DNA of 64,000 nucleotides from CAG-390 sp003523225 (GCA_902461815.1 CABPZE010000001.1:186001-250000); one strand, 5' to 3'; shown: positions 25,336 through 34,379, counted from the stretch's first letter. Made by a program: numbers and translations. The notes: generated from the letters alone by a model not told the origin.

Positions 25336-26421
25336 TCAAATATTATCTTCACTTCCGGTGAAAATTCTTAGCTGCGGCTCTTCGTTCGTGCTTTCTGCCG
25401 CCTGCGCCGTATACGGCTTTCCAAGATGTGCATATGCCAGTCTTGTGGCACACCTGCCGCGCGGAGTTCTTGCAATAAAACCTATCTGGATCAGATACGG
25501 TTCGTACACATCCTCAAGCGTTACTGCTTCCTCACCTACTGTTGCGGCAAGAGTCTCAAGTCCCACCGGGCCACCGTTGTAAAAATCTATTATTGCTTCA
25601 AGCATTCTTCGGTCAACATTGTCAAGACCCAGCTCATCTATCTCAAGACGTGCAAGCGCATACGCAGCAATGTCGGAATTAATTTCATCCATGCCCTTTA
25701 CCTGAGCAAAATCGCGGACTCTTTTCAAGAGTCGGTTGGCAATACGCGGCGTTCCGCGCGAGCGCGAGGCGATCTCATATGCACCGTCCTCGTTGATCCT
25801 GTAACCAAGGATTCCGGCACTCCGGCAGACTATTCCGGCAAGCTCCTCAGGCGAATACAGCTCAAGACGGGATATAACGCCGAAACGGTCGCGAAGCGGC
25901 GTTGAAAGCTGTCCTGCGCGTGTTGTTGCGCCGATAAGTGTAAACGGAGCAAGATCTATACGTATGCTGCGCGCCGCCGGACCTTTACCGATAATAATAT
26001 CAAGTGCGAAATCCTCCATTGCGGGATAGAGTATTTCCTCAACGGCGCGGGGAAGACGATGAATTTCGTCTATGAACAAAACGTCACCCTTTTGAAGGTT
26101 TGTAAGAAGCGCGGCAAGGTCGCCCTGCTTTTCGATTGCCGGACCTGAGGTAACACGGAAATTGACTCCAAGCTCGGCGGCAATAATACCGGCAAGCGTG
26201 GTTTTGCCAAGTCCCGGAGGACCGTAAAGCAGCACATGGTCAAGCGCGTCTCCGCGCATTTTTGCTGCCTCGATATATACCTTAAGATTTTCCTTCGCTT
26301 TTTCCTGACCGATGTAATCTCCAAGTCTGCGCGGACGGAGCGAGGTATCAAACTCCTCATCTCCGGCAGTGTATGAGGCGTTTACAATACGGTTTTCAAA
26401 ATCCAACTCGTCGTCTGTCAT
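25336..26421 (-). CDS. ruvB: Holliday junction branch migration ATPase RuvB
   Basis: AAA+ motor of 361 residues that drives Holliday-junction branch migration with RuvA. Walker A is GPPGLGKTTL (67-76), Walker B LFIDEIHRLPRAVEE, sensor 1 GATTRAGQLSTPLRDRFG, and the C-terminal winged helix contains the QIGFIARTPRGR motif. A roughly 20-residue tail after the winged helix (ending GSEDNI) is somewhat longer than usual. It lies 33 bases downstream of ruvA in the DUF951-yfhO-ruvA-ruvB unit. Confidence 0.97.
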   Translation of the reverse strand: MTDDELDFENRIVNASYTAGDEEFDTSLRPRRLGDYIGQEKAKENLKVYIEAAKMRGDALDHVLLYGPPGLGKTTLAGIIAAELGVNFRVTSGPAIEKQGDLAALLTNLQKGDVLFIDEIHRLPRAVEEILYPAMEDFALDIIIGKGPAARSIRIDLAPFTLIGATTRAGQLSTPLRDRFGVISRLELYSPEELAGIVCRSAGILGYRINEDGAYEIASRSRGTPRIANRLLKRVRDFAQVKGMDEINSDIAAYALARLEIDELGLDNVDRRMLEAIIDFYNGGPVGLETLAATVGEEAVTLEDVYEPYLIQIGFIARTPRGRCATRLAYAHLGKPYTAQAAESTNEEPQLRIFTGSEDNI

Positions 26422-26454
26422 AAGTCCTCCGACGCCGGGTATGCTCCGGCAATT

Positions 26455-27075
26455 TTATTTCATTAGTTTCTTCAGCGCAGTCCGGATTATGTCCTCAAGC
26501 TCGCTGTTTTCTATGTCGATGCCGCGGAGAGCGTCAAGAGCAGCCGCGCGGTTAAAGCCAAGCACCATAAGGGCGTCGAGTGCTTCCGCCGATTTGCTTC
26601 CGGCATCCGAGGATGAAGTAGAAACAGGAGTGTCGCCGCTTTCCGCGGAGGCGTCTGCGGCGGAATGCAGCTTGTCCTTAAGCTCAAGAATAATTCTTGC
26701 CGCAGTTTTCGGACCTACGCCGGGGGCTTTTGATATCTGTTTTTTATCTTCGGTACACACGGCAAGCGCCAGCTTTTCCGGCGTAAGCTGGGTCAGAATT
26801 GAAATAGCCGCTTTGGGACCGACTCCCGAAACCGAAAGAAGCAGCCTGAAAAGATTAAGCTCTTCAAGAGAAGCAAAGCCAAACAGCTCGACCCCGTCTT
26901 CTCTAACCGACAAATGAGAATAAAGCTTCACCTTGGGAGCTTCCGAGGCAGTTGAGTGGGGCAGGGCGGAATACGTTGTTCCGCTTATTGTAAGCTTGTA
27001 TCCGACCCCTCCGGCGTCAACCACGGCAAAATTATGCTCAAGCAGCGCAAGCTCGCCTCTTATAAAGTAAAACAT
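26455..27075 (-). CDS. ruvA: Holliday junction DNA-binding protein RuvA
   Basis: A 206-residue RuvA with the N-terminal OB fold (MFYFIRGELALLEHN onward), two helix-hairpin-helix motifs (LLSVSGVGPKAAISIL and KAPGVGPKTAARIILELK), an acidic Ser-rich linker (about 145-165), and a C-terminal domain III that contacts RuvB. The start overlaps the yfhO stop by one base (TGATG), so its translation is coupled to that gene. Confidence 0.96.
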   Translation of the reverse strand: MFYFIRGELALLEHNFAVVDAGGVGYKLTISGTTYSALPHSTASEAPKVKLYSHLSVREDGVELFGFASLEELNLFRLLLSVSGVGPKAAISILTQLTPEKLALAVCTEDKKQISKAPGVGPKTAARIILELKDKLHSAADASAESGDTPVSTSSSDAGSKSAEALDALMVLGFNRAAALDALRGIDIENSELEDIIRTALKKLMK

Positions 27076-30000
27076 CAGTCCTCACTCTCCTCATCGCTGT
27101 TTTCCTTGTCCGGCTCTGCCGTATCGTCAGCTTCATCCGGAATGTCAGTGAGCAGATATTCGTCGACCTCCGGATCGGAGTCATCCGCACCTTCGTTTGT
27201 TTCGGAAGAATCGGTATTTCCGTCAGCGCACACACGCGCAAGCACCGCTTTGAGCTGCTTTTCAAATATCATAATAAGTGCAAACAGGATTATTGACAGC
27301 ACAGTAATTGTAAGACCGAGCGTCAGTGCTGTGGGACGGTATTTCATGACAATTTCATGCTCACCGGCGGTGTCTACGGTAAAGGCAACAACTCCGTCAA
27401 GTGCTTCCACTGTGTCTACCCGCTTTCCATCGACGGTCACTTTCCATCCTGAATCATACGCAAGAGTAGTCATAATGAGCTGAGAATCCTTGGTAGTGGT
27501 CAGCGTGCCGGGCAGGTAGGAATCAGTCCATCCATCCGAAACCGTCATCTGGGTTTCTGCTATGCGGGAGATCGCTCCTTCAAAGACGTCCATGTCAATA
27601 TAGTAAAACATATCAACATTTTGCTTGACATAAAGCACATCGCCCTTGAGCGTCATGGACAGCTTTACAGTATCGCCCTTTTCAAATGTTCCGAGGGATA
27701 CTATTCTGTCGCTTTCTCCACCGTAGAAGGTGTCTGAGTCGCTGGGCTTTTTGCCGTTGACTCGGATAGAAACCTCTCTGGGGTATTCGGACGGCAAATA
27801 GAAGAATATCTCTCCGTCCTCGGCGACAGTTATCGTATAGCTGACAATGCAGTCTGTTGAGCTACTTTGAGGAGCGTATTTGTAATGTCCAGCGATGGTG
27901 CTTACATCACAGTTTGTGGTTTCTATGCCGTCGCTTCCGAAGCTTATCGCTTTGAATATCTCCGGCGCTTCATCGTCTCCGAGGATGGCGCCGTAAAGTC
28001 CGTTAAGCCGGACAAAAGGATTGTATCCGTCCGAAAGATCAAAGTCAAGCAGGGCATCTGAAGCTCCGTAAGCAATTGAAAGCGCATACGGGTTGCGGTA
28101 ATAGGTGTATTCGGTGTTTCCATATGCCGTTACCGAGCCGCCAGCGTTTTCATAATAAAGCGTCTGTGAGTTCTTTTCGTTGGCAAGGACATATTTTATT
28201 CCGAGAAGTGAATCGTTCACGGGCGTACCGCCGAGATACTTTGACCAATGGGATTTTGATGCGTATCCCAGCTGATGCAGGAAGGTTATCGTGGAACGGT
28301 TAAGAGTGGAGGTGGAGTTTGTAAGTCCTCTTATACGAAGCGCCATATTGTTACAGTATTTTCGGTGAGCGTTCTTTTCAAAACGGTAAAATCCGGCATC
28401 TTCTTCAAGAAGCTCATCTGTAACCGGACGTATTGCGCTGATGAAATCGTTATACGATGAATATGAGGAATATATTACATCGTCGCCGAATTCAACGCAG
28501 GAGCATATTCCGTTGCAGAAGACCTCAAGACAAACAAATATGCATACGATGAGGGAAATGGTCTGCTTTGATCTTGACTTTATCGCCATGCACAGTATTA
28601 TCATGAAGGCGATAAAGCAGATCGCCGAAAACCATACTGTCTCTATATCCTTTAGCGGCTGGTCAAACTGGATCGTGCCGTCAATGCGTTCGACATATGA
28701 GTGAAATTCAAACTTCTGCGCTACGCAAATAAACAGCAGCCACAGCGATCCGGTGGTGACTATCGTGCCGGTTTTGGCGTGTTGTATTTCTTCGTATCCC
28801 CGGTATGCAAGCACGATAAGGAAAAAGCACAGCATAAAGCTATACCGGTAATTAAGCCAGTTGGGCTTTTGAAATCCATGCCAGATAAGATCGAAGGTGC
28901 TGATGAAAAAGCTCATAACGAAAAACAATATGAATGCCGCCGAAAGAGCTTTTTCGCGTGAAGAAAACTTTTTTGAAAGGAAGTAAACGGGCAAAAGCAA
29001 CAGAGTTATTACGCCGCAATATACAAACGGAAGTCCTTCAGGACGTACGGTGTCATAAGAGCCGGGCAGGAATTTCGTAAGGAAATCCATAAAATCAAAC
29101 CGCAGCGACGGTGTGAAATTGGGCGTTGAAAAGGTATTTTTGCCGAACTGAAGCGAATAGTATGCAGTTGCGACAACGACCATTGAAATTCCGATGGCAA
29201 GCGCCGACGCACCGGCAATGCGAAGGAAGGAGCGGCGGAAATGATGCGGCTCTTTGTGAGGATTGTTGAGCCACTTTTCGTTGCGCGAGAAATAATAGTA
29301 AAAGAAATATGCGGCTACATATATGCAGACCATGTATCCGATATAGAAATTGCTCATCATGGTCAGCGCAAGCAGGATCACAAACCGCTTGTATTTGAAA
29401 TTCTTGATAAGCTCTTCGATAGACAATGTAATGAGGGGAAGCCACATCATGGCGTCTATCCACATTGAATTGTGCTGATGAATTACAGCGTAGGTCGTGA
29501 GCGAATAAAGAATTGAAAAAGTAATGATTGACAGCTTGTTGATCTTTTTGCTTGTGCGGTGCAGATAAAAGCCGAAGTTGAAGCCTGCGATCCCGGTCTT
29601 CATCAGGAAAATGATAAGCAGTGCATCAAGAATGCGTTCCTGAGGAAAAAGCGCGACAAGATAGGAGAAGGGGCTGGCAACATAATAGGCGTAAATACCC
29701 ATAAATTCGCCGCCCAAAGCACGGCAGAAGGAATATATCATCGACATCTGACCGTACACGGCGTTTCGGAGAGCTTCATAGAAGTAAACATACTGACCGT
29801 TGAGGTCAAGCACGAGTACAGAACCGTTTCCGAAGGGGTGGATCTCCATGGCAAGATAAATGATATAATTCAGTACCACGGGAATTATGAATGCATATAT
29901 CAGATATGAGGTCGGTTTTTGGCGTATTTTTCTGATAAAGCGTTTGAACCTGTTTTCACCCGGTGCATCAAGTGCCGGTATTTCGCTGATGTCTGAACCT

Positions 30001-30077
30001 GAGAAAGACGAAGCGTGATCGCTTGCGGAAGCTTCTGTGTTGTATTCGGGGGTTATTTCGTTTGTTTCCCTGTTCAT
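27075..30077 (-). CDS. YfhO family membrane protein
   Basis: A 1000-residue multi-pass protein of the YfhO family (PF09586, GT-C-like fold). It has a cytoplasmic N-terminus, about 13 hydrophobic helices (from about residue 53 to 530), a large extracellular domain (about 550-880), a last helix and an acidic cytoplasmic tail. In Bacillus and Listeria YfhO-like proteins are linked to glycosylation of lipoteichoic acid. The first extracytoplasmic loop has VLDLNGQY, matching the family's acidic site. It is coupled to ruvA downstream (TGATG) and lies 23 bases after the DUF951 gene. Its specific acceptor polymer is unknown. Confidence 0.87.
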   Translation of the reverse strand: MNRETNEITPEYNTEASASDHASSFSGSDISEIPALDAPGENRFKRFIRKIRQKPTSYLIYAFIIPVVLNYIIYLAMEIHPFGNGSVLVLDLNGQYVYFYEALRNAVYGQMSMIYSFCRALGGEFMGIYAYYVASPFSYLVALFPQERILDALLIIFLMKTGIAGFNFGFYLHRTSKKINKLSIITFSILYSLTTYAVIHQHNSMWIDAMMWLPLITLSIEELIKNFKYKRFVILLALTMMSNFYIGYMVCIYVAAYFFYYYFSRNEKWLNNPHKEPHHFRRSFLRIAGASALAIGISMVVVATAYYSLQFGKNTFSTPNFTPSLRFDFMDFLTKFLPGSYDTVRPEGLPFVYCGVITLLLLPVYFLSKKFSSREKALSAAFILFFVMSFFISTFDLIWHGFQKPNWLNYRYSFMLCFFLIVLAYRGYEEIQHAKTGTIVTTGSLWLLFICVAQKFEFHSYVERIDGTIQFDQPLKDIETVWFSAICFIAFMIILCMAIKSRSKQTISLIVCIFVCLEVFCNGICSCVEFGDDVIYSSYSSYNDFISAIRPVTDELLEEDAGFYRFEKNAHRKYCNNMALRIRGLTNSTSTLNRSTITFLHQLGYASKSHWSKYLGGTPVNDSLLGIKYVLANEKNSQTLYYENAGGSVTAYGNTEYTYYRNPYALSIAYGASDALLDFDLSDGYNPFVRLNGLYGAILGDDEAPEIFKAISFGSDGIETTNCDVSTIAGHYKYAPQSSSTDCIVSYTITVAEDGEIFFYLPSEYPREVSIRVNGKKPSDSDTFYGGESDRIVSLGTFEKGDTVKLSMTLKGDVLYVKQNVDMFYYIDMDVFEGAISRIAETQMTVSDGWTDSYLPGTLTTTKDSQLIMTTLAYDSGWKVTVDGKRVDTVEALDGVVAFTVDTAGEHEIVMKYRPTALTLGLTITVLSIILFALIMIFEKQLKAVLARVCADGNTDSSETNEGADDSDPEVDEYLLTDIPDEADDTAEPDKENSDEESED

Positions 30078-30100
30078 ATTCTGCCGTCCTTTTGGTCTTT

Positions 30101-30316
30101 TTAAGTTTCTTCTGAGCCTTGCACTGTTGCCGACTCCACATGTTTTATAGCTCGGTCGAGCTTTTCACGCCCAAACGTCATGTCTCTGCCGCAGCCAAGA
30201 CATACTATCCTTACCTCGCTTCCGGTACGAAGCACCGAAAACCGTGAGCAACCGCAGGGATGCGGCTTTTTCAGCTCAAGAATATCGCCTGCCGAAAAAC
30301 GCACTATCCGGGGCAT
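30101..30316 (-). CDS. DUF951 domain small protein
   Basis: A 71-residue protein of the DUF951 family (PF06107), common in Bacillota. Typical is the pattern FSAGDILELKKPHPCG followed by a CLGCGRDM motif; with Cys at HPCGC these suggest a small metal-binding beta domain. Function unknown. GGAGG lies six bases before the ATG, and it is the first gene of the unit leading to yfhO and ruvAB. Confidence 0.85.
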   Translation of the reverse strand: MPRIVRFSAGDILELKKPHPCGCSRFSVLRTGSEVRIVCLGCGRDMTFGREKLDRAIKHVESATVQGSEET

Positions 30317-30361
30317 GGTTTTCCTCCGTCAATAATATCAGTACATATTAATGCACTATAC

Positions 30362-30390
30362 ATTATATCATACTTTTCGGTTTGTGTAAA
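30362..30390 (-). promoter_or_regulatory. Promoter of the DUF951-yfhO-ruvAB unit
   Basis: TTTACA at 30385-30390 and TATAAT at 30362-30367 on the minus strand, 17-bp spacer. Confidence 0.75.
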
Positions 30391-30465
30391 GAAATATATT
30401 CCTCATTTTGCGATTTAACTTTTTTATCACCTGGGAAAACCTTTTGAAAAATCCGAAAATGAAAA

Positions 30466-30549
30466 ATGTGACCAAAGAGGCTTCTTATGCTATGTGATAT
30501 GTTATATTGCGACATATCGTATGGCATAAGAAGCCTCAATGAGTCACAT
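30466..30549. repeat. 84-bp imperfect palindrome downstream of the MATE gene
   Basis: Nested inverted repeat: outer arms ATGTGAC (30466-30472) and GTCACAT (30543-30549), a perfect 14-bp core GAGGCTTCTTATGC (30477-30490) against GCATAAGAAGCCTC (30524-30537), and further pairing inward. On the minus strand it is followed by a T-rich stretch, so it may end the LysR-MATE transcript. The size exceeds a normal terminator, so a MITE-like element is the alternative. Confidence 0.7.
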
Positions 30550-30588
30550 CATAAAATTAGAATTAATCAGAATTTGTATATTTGAACT

Positions 30589-31989
30589 TTAAGTTTGTTT
30601 TTGTGATGACAAATCAGGCACGTCGTTTCCGTGCTTCTTCATAAAAAGAATGAACAGAATAACAGAGCAGATGCAACAAAGTATGTCGGCAGACGGAGTA
30701 GCCCAAACAATTCCATAGATCGGATATACCAAGTTCAGTATAAACATAAGCGGTATATCAAGTACGCCTTTTCGAAGCAGTGCAAGAATAAGTGATTTTA
30801 CACCGTGCCCGGTCGCCTGGAAGAAGGAGATGACGGCATATGCACACGCAGAAAAAGGAGCACCAACACACAGAATGCGCAGAAAACTGTTGCCCCATTC
30901 GTGCGATTCGGAAGCTTCTGGAATGAAAACTCCGATTAATTCTCTGGCAAAGACAAGACAAGCTGTCATACAGATCGAGGAAATAATTATTGAGATGCCT
31001 GCTGATATGTATGCCGTCTGTCTCATGCGTTTTTTGTTTCCCGAGGCAAAGTTGTAGCCTATCAGAGGCAGTACTCCCTGAGACATGCCGCGAACAATAC
31101 AGTGAGCAAGCATGTTTACCTTTTTGGCAACGCCAATACCCGCCTGCTGTGCGGTGCCAGCGAGAGACAAGAGATTGTCAAGTATAGCGTAGGATATGTT
31201 TTCGCAAAGTGTCATAAGACATGCGGGTATTCCTATGCTTATTACGGCGCTCGGAATTTTGTTCCTAAACATGGACTTTTCCGGTTTGGCGGATAGAACA
31301 AATTGACCGCGGTTTTTGGTAATTATTATAACGAAGTAAACGAGAGCAGACAAATTTGAAATCATAGTTGCGAAGGCGGCCCCGGTAACTTCATTCCCTT
31401 TGGGCAGAATAACAAACATAAACAACGGGTCGAGCACTATATTCAGTACTCCGCCGAGCACGATTCCTATACTTGCCTGAAGCGAGCGTCCTTCAGCGCG
31501 TACAAGATGTGAAAGCAGCGTATTCATTGAGGTTACAACTCCGCCTAATACAACTGCAATAAACATATACCTACACGCATGCACGTGGACCACTGAATTT
31601 TTCCCGCCAAGCAGATTAACAAAGGTGTCCATAAATCCCCATGTGGCAAGAGAATAAATGGCGCTGAGGGATATACAGCCCCATATGGCAAATGATGAGG
31701 CGCATCGTGCATATGCTTTATTGTGAACGCCGAGAAAACGGGATATTACACTAGCGCCTCCAACACCGAACAGATTGGATATTGCCGACAAAAACATAAA
31801 TGCTGGCATACAAACAGTAACTGCAGTAATCATTTCGTCGCTTCTTGTAAGCCCGACAAAAAAAGTATCAGCCATATTGTATATTACAAGTATAACCTGA
31901 CCCATTATTGATGGAAACGCAAGTTCCGCTATGGCCCTCATTATTGGAGTGGTTTCAAATAGTTCTTTTTCTTTTTCAAGTGATCTCAT
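30589..31989 (-). CDS. MATE family efflux transporter, copy 1
   Basis: A 466-residue multidrug and toxin extrusion (MATE) protein with 12 predicted helices in two six-helix halves. The family pattern ELAFPSIMGQVILVIYNMAD opens helix 1, and NKIPSAVISIGIPACLMT opens helix 7. It would export cationic or other amphipathic compounds using a Na+ or H+ gradient. It starts 40 bases after the stop of the LysR gene on the same strand, so the regulator and transporter are probably cotranscribed. Upstream there is only a weak AAGAGAG ribosome binding site. AT content is higher than in the neighbouring housekeeping genes, which fits an accessory gene. Confidence 0.88.
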   Translation of the reverse strand: MRSLEKEKELFETTPIMRAIAELAFPSIMGQVILVIYNMADTFFVGLTRSDEMITAVTVCMPAFMFLSAISNLFGVGGASVISRFLGVHNKAYARCASSFAIWGCISLSAIYSLATWGFMDTFVNLLGGKNSVVHVHACRYMFIAVVLGGVVTSMNTLLSHLVRAEGRSLQASIGIVLGGVLNIVLDPLFMFVILPKGNEVTGAAFATMISNLSALVYFVIIITKNRGQFVLSAKPEKSMFRNKIPSAVISIGIPACLMTLCENISYAILDNLLSLAGTAQQAGIGVAKKVNMLAHCIVRGMSQGVLPLIGYNFASGNKKRMRQTAYISAGISIIISSICMTACLVFARELIGVFIPEASESHEWGNSFLRILCVGAPFSACAYAVISFFQATGHGVKSLILALLRKGVLDIPLMFILNLVYPIYGIVWATPSADILCCICSVILFILFMKKHGNDVPDLSSQKQT

Positions 31990-32028
31990 TGTTGTAATTA
32001 TTCTCTCTTTCTTAACTGTTTCTGTTTA

Positions 32029-32955
32029 TTAATCTGATATTGTGTTGCGCTCCCGCATAGTCGCATCATACGATCGCTGAATTTCACCGAGAATTTCACG
32101 GTAGTCGCGTTTTTTTCTGTACACGATACGTATGCTTCTCGTCATATTTATCCCCTGAAGTGGTACGGTGGCAATTTTTCCTGACTCTGCAGCCGCCATG
32201 CACGCCTTTTTTGCCAGTACGGACAGACCGTAATGCCCTGATACGAGCCGTATTATTGTGTCTACTGAGCCTACTTCCATGATTACGAAAAATTTTTCTT
32301 CTGATATACCCACACTGTCAAGACTTGCCCGGAATAGTTTGCGCGTACCCGAATCCAGAGGCTTCATTATCAGGGTTTCCCTTTGAAGCTCATTGACAGT
32401 GATTACTCCGCGCTTTGCATACACGCTGTCCATGGGAACGACAACGCAAAGATAGTCGGTATCGAGCATAACCTCCGAAAAGGAATCAGTACTGCAGCTC
32501 CCCTCGATTACCGCAAGGTCAATTGTATAGTTTTCAAGCTGTTCACATAGCTGCGCAGCGTTTCCGGTGGTTACTGTGATCTGAAGCGGCGGAGTTCTTT
32601 GAGACAACTTTTCTATTACTCCGGAAAGTGCAATGCTTACCGCACTGGGAGTTATACCAATCGCAAGATGTTCAAGATTTTTCTTTGACAGTTCAATGTC
32701 ATCCGACATACGTCGGCACATCGATTGAATTTTATTTATGTATTTTATAACTACTTCGCATTCTTTGGTTGGAATGAGTTTGTGCTCGCTTTTTATAAAC
32801 AGCAGTGCGTTAATTTCACGCTCAATCGAGTGTACCTGCTGTGCGACCGCAGACGGAGTCAGTGAAAGGACATTTCCAGCGGCGGTGAATGAACCTGACT
32901 GATATACTTCAAGCAAGGACACATACCGCTGGTCGTAATGGATGCTGTCAAACAA
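32029..32955 (-). CDS. LysR family transcriptional regulator, TTG start
   Basis: A 308-residue LysR-type regulator: N-terminal winged helix-turn-helix (YQSGSFTAAGNVLSLTPSA, about 14-32), linker helix, and a periplasmic-binding-protein-like effector domain (from about 92). I place the start at TTG 32955 because GGGGAGG lies nine bases upstream, the resulting N-terminus matches the neighbouring LysR, and the upstream small gene stops eight bases inside it. An ATG at 33003 exists but lacks a ribosome binding site. It is followed by the MATE gene, its likely target. It shares domain layout and an NSGTR-like motif (DSGTRKLFRASLDS) with the divergent LysR at 33406. Confidence 0.88.
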   Translation of the reverse strand: MFDSIHYDQRYVSLLEVYQSGSFTAAGNVLSLTPSAVAQQVHSIEREINALLFIKSEHKLIPTKECEVVIKYINKIQSMCRRMSDDIELSKKNLEHLAIGITPSAVSIALSGVIEKLSQRTPPLQITVTTGNAAQLCEQLENYTIDLAVIEGSCSTDSFSEVMLDTDYLCVVVPMDSVYAKRGVITVNELQRETLIMKPLDSGTRKLFRASLDSVGISEEKFFVIMEVGSVDTIIRLVSGHYGLSVLAKKACMAAAESGKIATVPLQGINMTRSIRIVYRKKRDYREILGEIQRSYDATMRERNTISD

Positions 32956-33205
32956 CTGGTTTTTCCTCCCCTTGTTTTTTCTGTTTACATACGTCAGCTT
33001 CATTTATTTCGGAATTGGCATCCGGTTCGGTGCATTTATTCTTCAATTTGTCGTGAGGCATTGCGGATATCTTTTGTTTCTGATCGGCCAAATCGTCGTA
33101 ATAATCCGCATCATCATAGTTGTATGTGGTGTTCGAGTATATTCCAAGCGCTGCCTGTATCGCCGGCGGAATGTTGTGCAGAAAGCTATAATACTTTGTA
33201 GACAT
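32948..33205 (-). CDS. Small 85-residue protein coupled to LysR, unknown function
   Basis: Hypothetical protein MSTKYYSFLHNIPPAIQAAL and onward. The middle is Tyr/Asp-rich (NTTYNYDDADYYDD) and the C-terminal half is charged with two Cys. I recognise no family. Evidence for a real gene: an ATG with AGGTG nine bases upstream, a promoter further upstream, and a TGA located eight bases inside the LysR gene, a typical coupling arrangement. It could be a leader ORF that only serves translation of LysR, or a small effector. Composition is not obviously different from the neighbouring LysR region. Confidence 0.5.
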   Translation of the reverse strand: MSTKYYSFLHNIPPAIQAALGIYSNTTYNYDDADYYDDLADQKQKISAMPHDKLKNKCTEPDANSEINEADVCKQKKQGEEKPVV

Positions 33206-33302
33206 ATTGATGAACACCTGAACTTTCCATGCTGTCCATGTCGCGGATAGCAAAAAATAGTTTGTGAAGGGGACGTTTTAGCATGCTTTTTCGCTTTTCC
33301 TC

Positions 33303-33331
33303 TTGATTTCCGGTTTTAATCGTACTATAAT
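33303..33331 (+). promoter_or_regulatory. Promoter of the rightward LysR gene
   Basis: TTGATT at 33303-33308 and TATAAT at 33326-33331, 17-bp spacer. Its -10 overlaps that of the opposing promoter in the palindrome TATAATTATA. Confidence 0.7.
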
Positions 33332-33357
33332 TATAGCCGGGTTTATCATAATGTCAA
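33330..33357 (-). promoter_or_regulatory. Promoter of the small protein-LysR-MATE unit
   Basis: TTGACA at 33352-33357 and TATAAT at 33330-33335 on the minus strand, 16-bp spacer. It faces the rightward LysR promoter and shares two -10 bases with it. Confidence 0.72.
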
Positions 33358-33405
33358 ATTATGAATTGATGTATCCCAATAATTTTTTATTATAAGAGGC
33401 CTGAG

Positions 33406-34305
33406 ATGATAGATACGAAGGTTTACTCTCTTCTTAAAGTTTACGAATGCGGGAGCTTTGCTGCGGCTGCAAAGCAGCTTTCTATAACCCAGCCTGCCGT
33501 CAGTCAGCATATAAAGGCACTTGAGGATGAACTTGGAGTAAGAATATTTGAAAGGAGCAGCGGAAGACCGGTTGTAACAAAGCAGGGCGGGGAAATAATC
33601 AAGTATGCACTGAAAATGGTGGGTCTATACAACAGCCTTTTGCAAAATCTTTCCGACGGGAGTAGCCTTACAACTCATCTGACAGTCGGAGTTACGCATA
33701 CAGCTGAGAGCAATCCTATTGCAGAATCCCTTGCCAAGTATTGCTCGCAGAACGACAGGGTGAGTATTAAAATGATTACAGATACTATAAGCAATCTTTA
33801 TTCCATGCTCAAAACATATGACATAGATATAGCCATAGTAGAGGGAAGAATCAATGATCCGGGCATTCGGTATTTGCTTATGGACACCGATTATCTTATT
33901 CTTGCCGTTTCTCCTGAGCATCCTTTCGCGAAAAAGAGCCTGGTAACGCTCTCTGAGTTAAAAAAAGAGAGAATGATACTTCGTCTTCCTAACTCAGGGA
34001 CACGCAATCTTTTTGTTGCACACCTTGAAAGCAACAATATGAGCATAAGTGATTTCAACGTTATTCTTGAGGTTGACAATATTGCAACGATCAAGGATCT
34101 GATAAGACGTGATTTCGGTGTATCTATTCTTGCCAGAAGCGTTTGTCTTGACGAATTAAAAAAAGGCAAAATTGTTGCGCTCCCGGTTGAGAATCTCAGT
34201 ATGATGCGTGAGATAAATATTGCATATCCCGCAGATTTTACACAATTTGACATCCTGCGTGATATAGTTAGGAGTTATAACGAAACACTACGTCTTTATA
34301 AGTGA
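33406..34305 (+). CDS. LysR family transcriptional regulator, copy 2
   Basis: A 299-residue LysR-type regulator. The helix-turn-helix is at residues 11-32 (YECGSFAAAAKQLSITQPAV), and the effector-binding domain follows from about 88. It is transcribed away from the other LysR, from a promoter that overlaps the opposing one. NSGTRNLFVAHLES matches the same position in the other LysR, so the two are likely paralogues. No target gene follows immediately; ruvC is 193 bases away with its own promoter. It may act on the MATE unit, on itself, or at a distance. Confidence 0.92.
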   Translation: MIDTKVYSLLKVYECGSFAAAAKQLSITQPAVSQHIKALEDELGVRIFERSSGRPVVTKQGGEIIKYALKMVGLYNSLLQNLSDGSSLTTHLTVGVTHTAESNPIAESLAKYCSQNDRVSIKMITDTISNLYSMLKTYDIDIAIVEGRINDPGIRYLLMDTDYLILAVSPEHPFAKKSLVTLSELKKERMILRLPNSGTRNLFVAHLESNNMSISDFNVILEVDNIATIKDLIRRDFGVSILARSVCLDELKKGKIVALPVENLSMMREINIAYPADFTQFDILRDIVRSYNETLRLYK

Positions 34306-34367
34306 AAAAAGTAATAATAAATGAGATTAATTCAGAAACACAATATTTTTTTGCTTTTTAAAAAAGT

Positions 34368-34379
34368 CCCCACGAGGGG
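34368..34379 (-). terminator. Small GC hairpin with T-run on the minus strand
   Basis: CCCC and GGGG arms with a 4-base loop, followed on the minus strand by ACTTTTTT. It has the form of an intrinsic terminator, but no minus-strand gene ends here, so it may be a remnant or guard against antisense transcription. Confidence 0.4.

Noticed and set aside
32956..33003. ATG at 33003 as LysR start
   Set aside because: No ribosome binding site, and the extra residues do not match the helix-turn-helix start seen in the paralogue.
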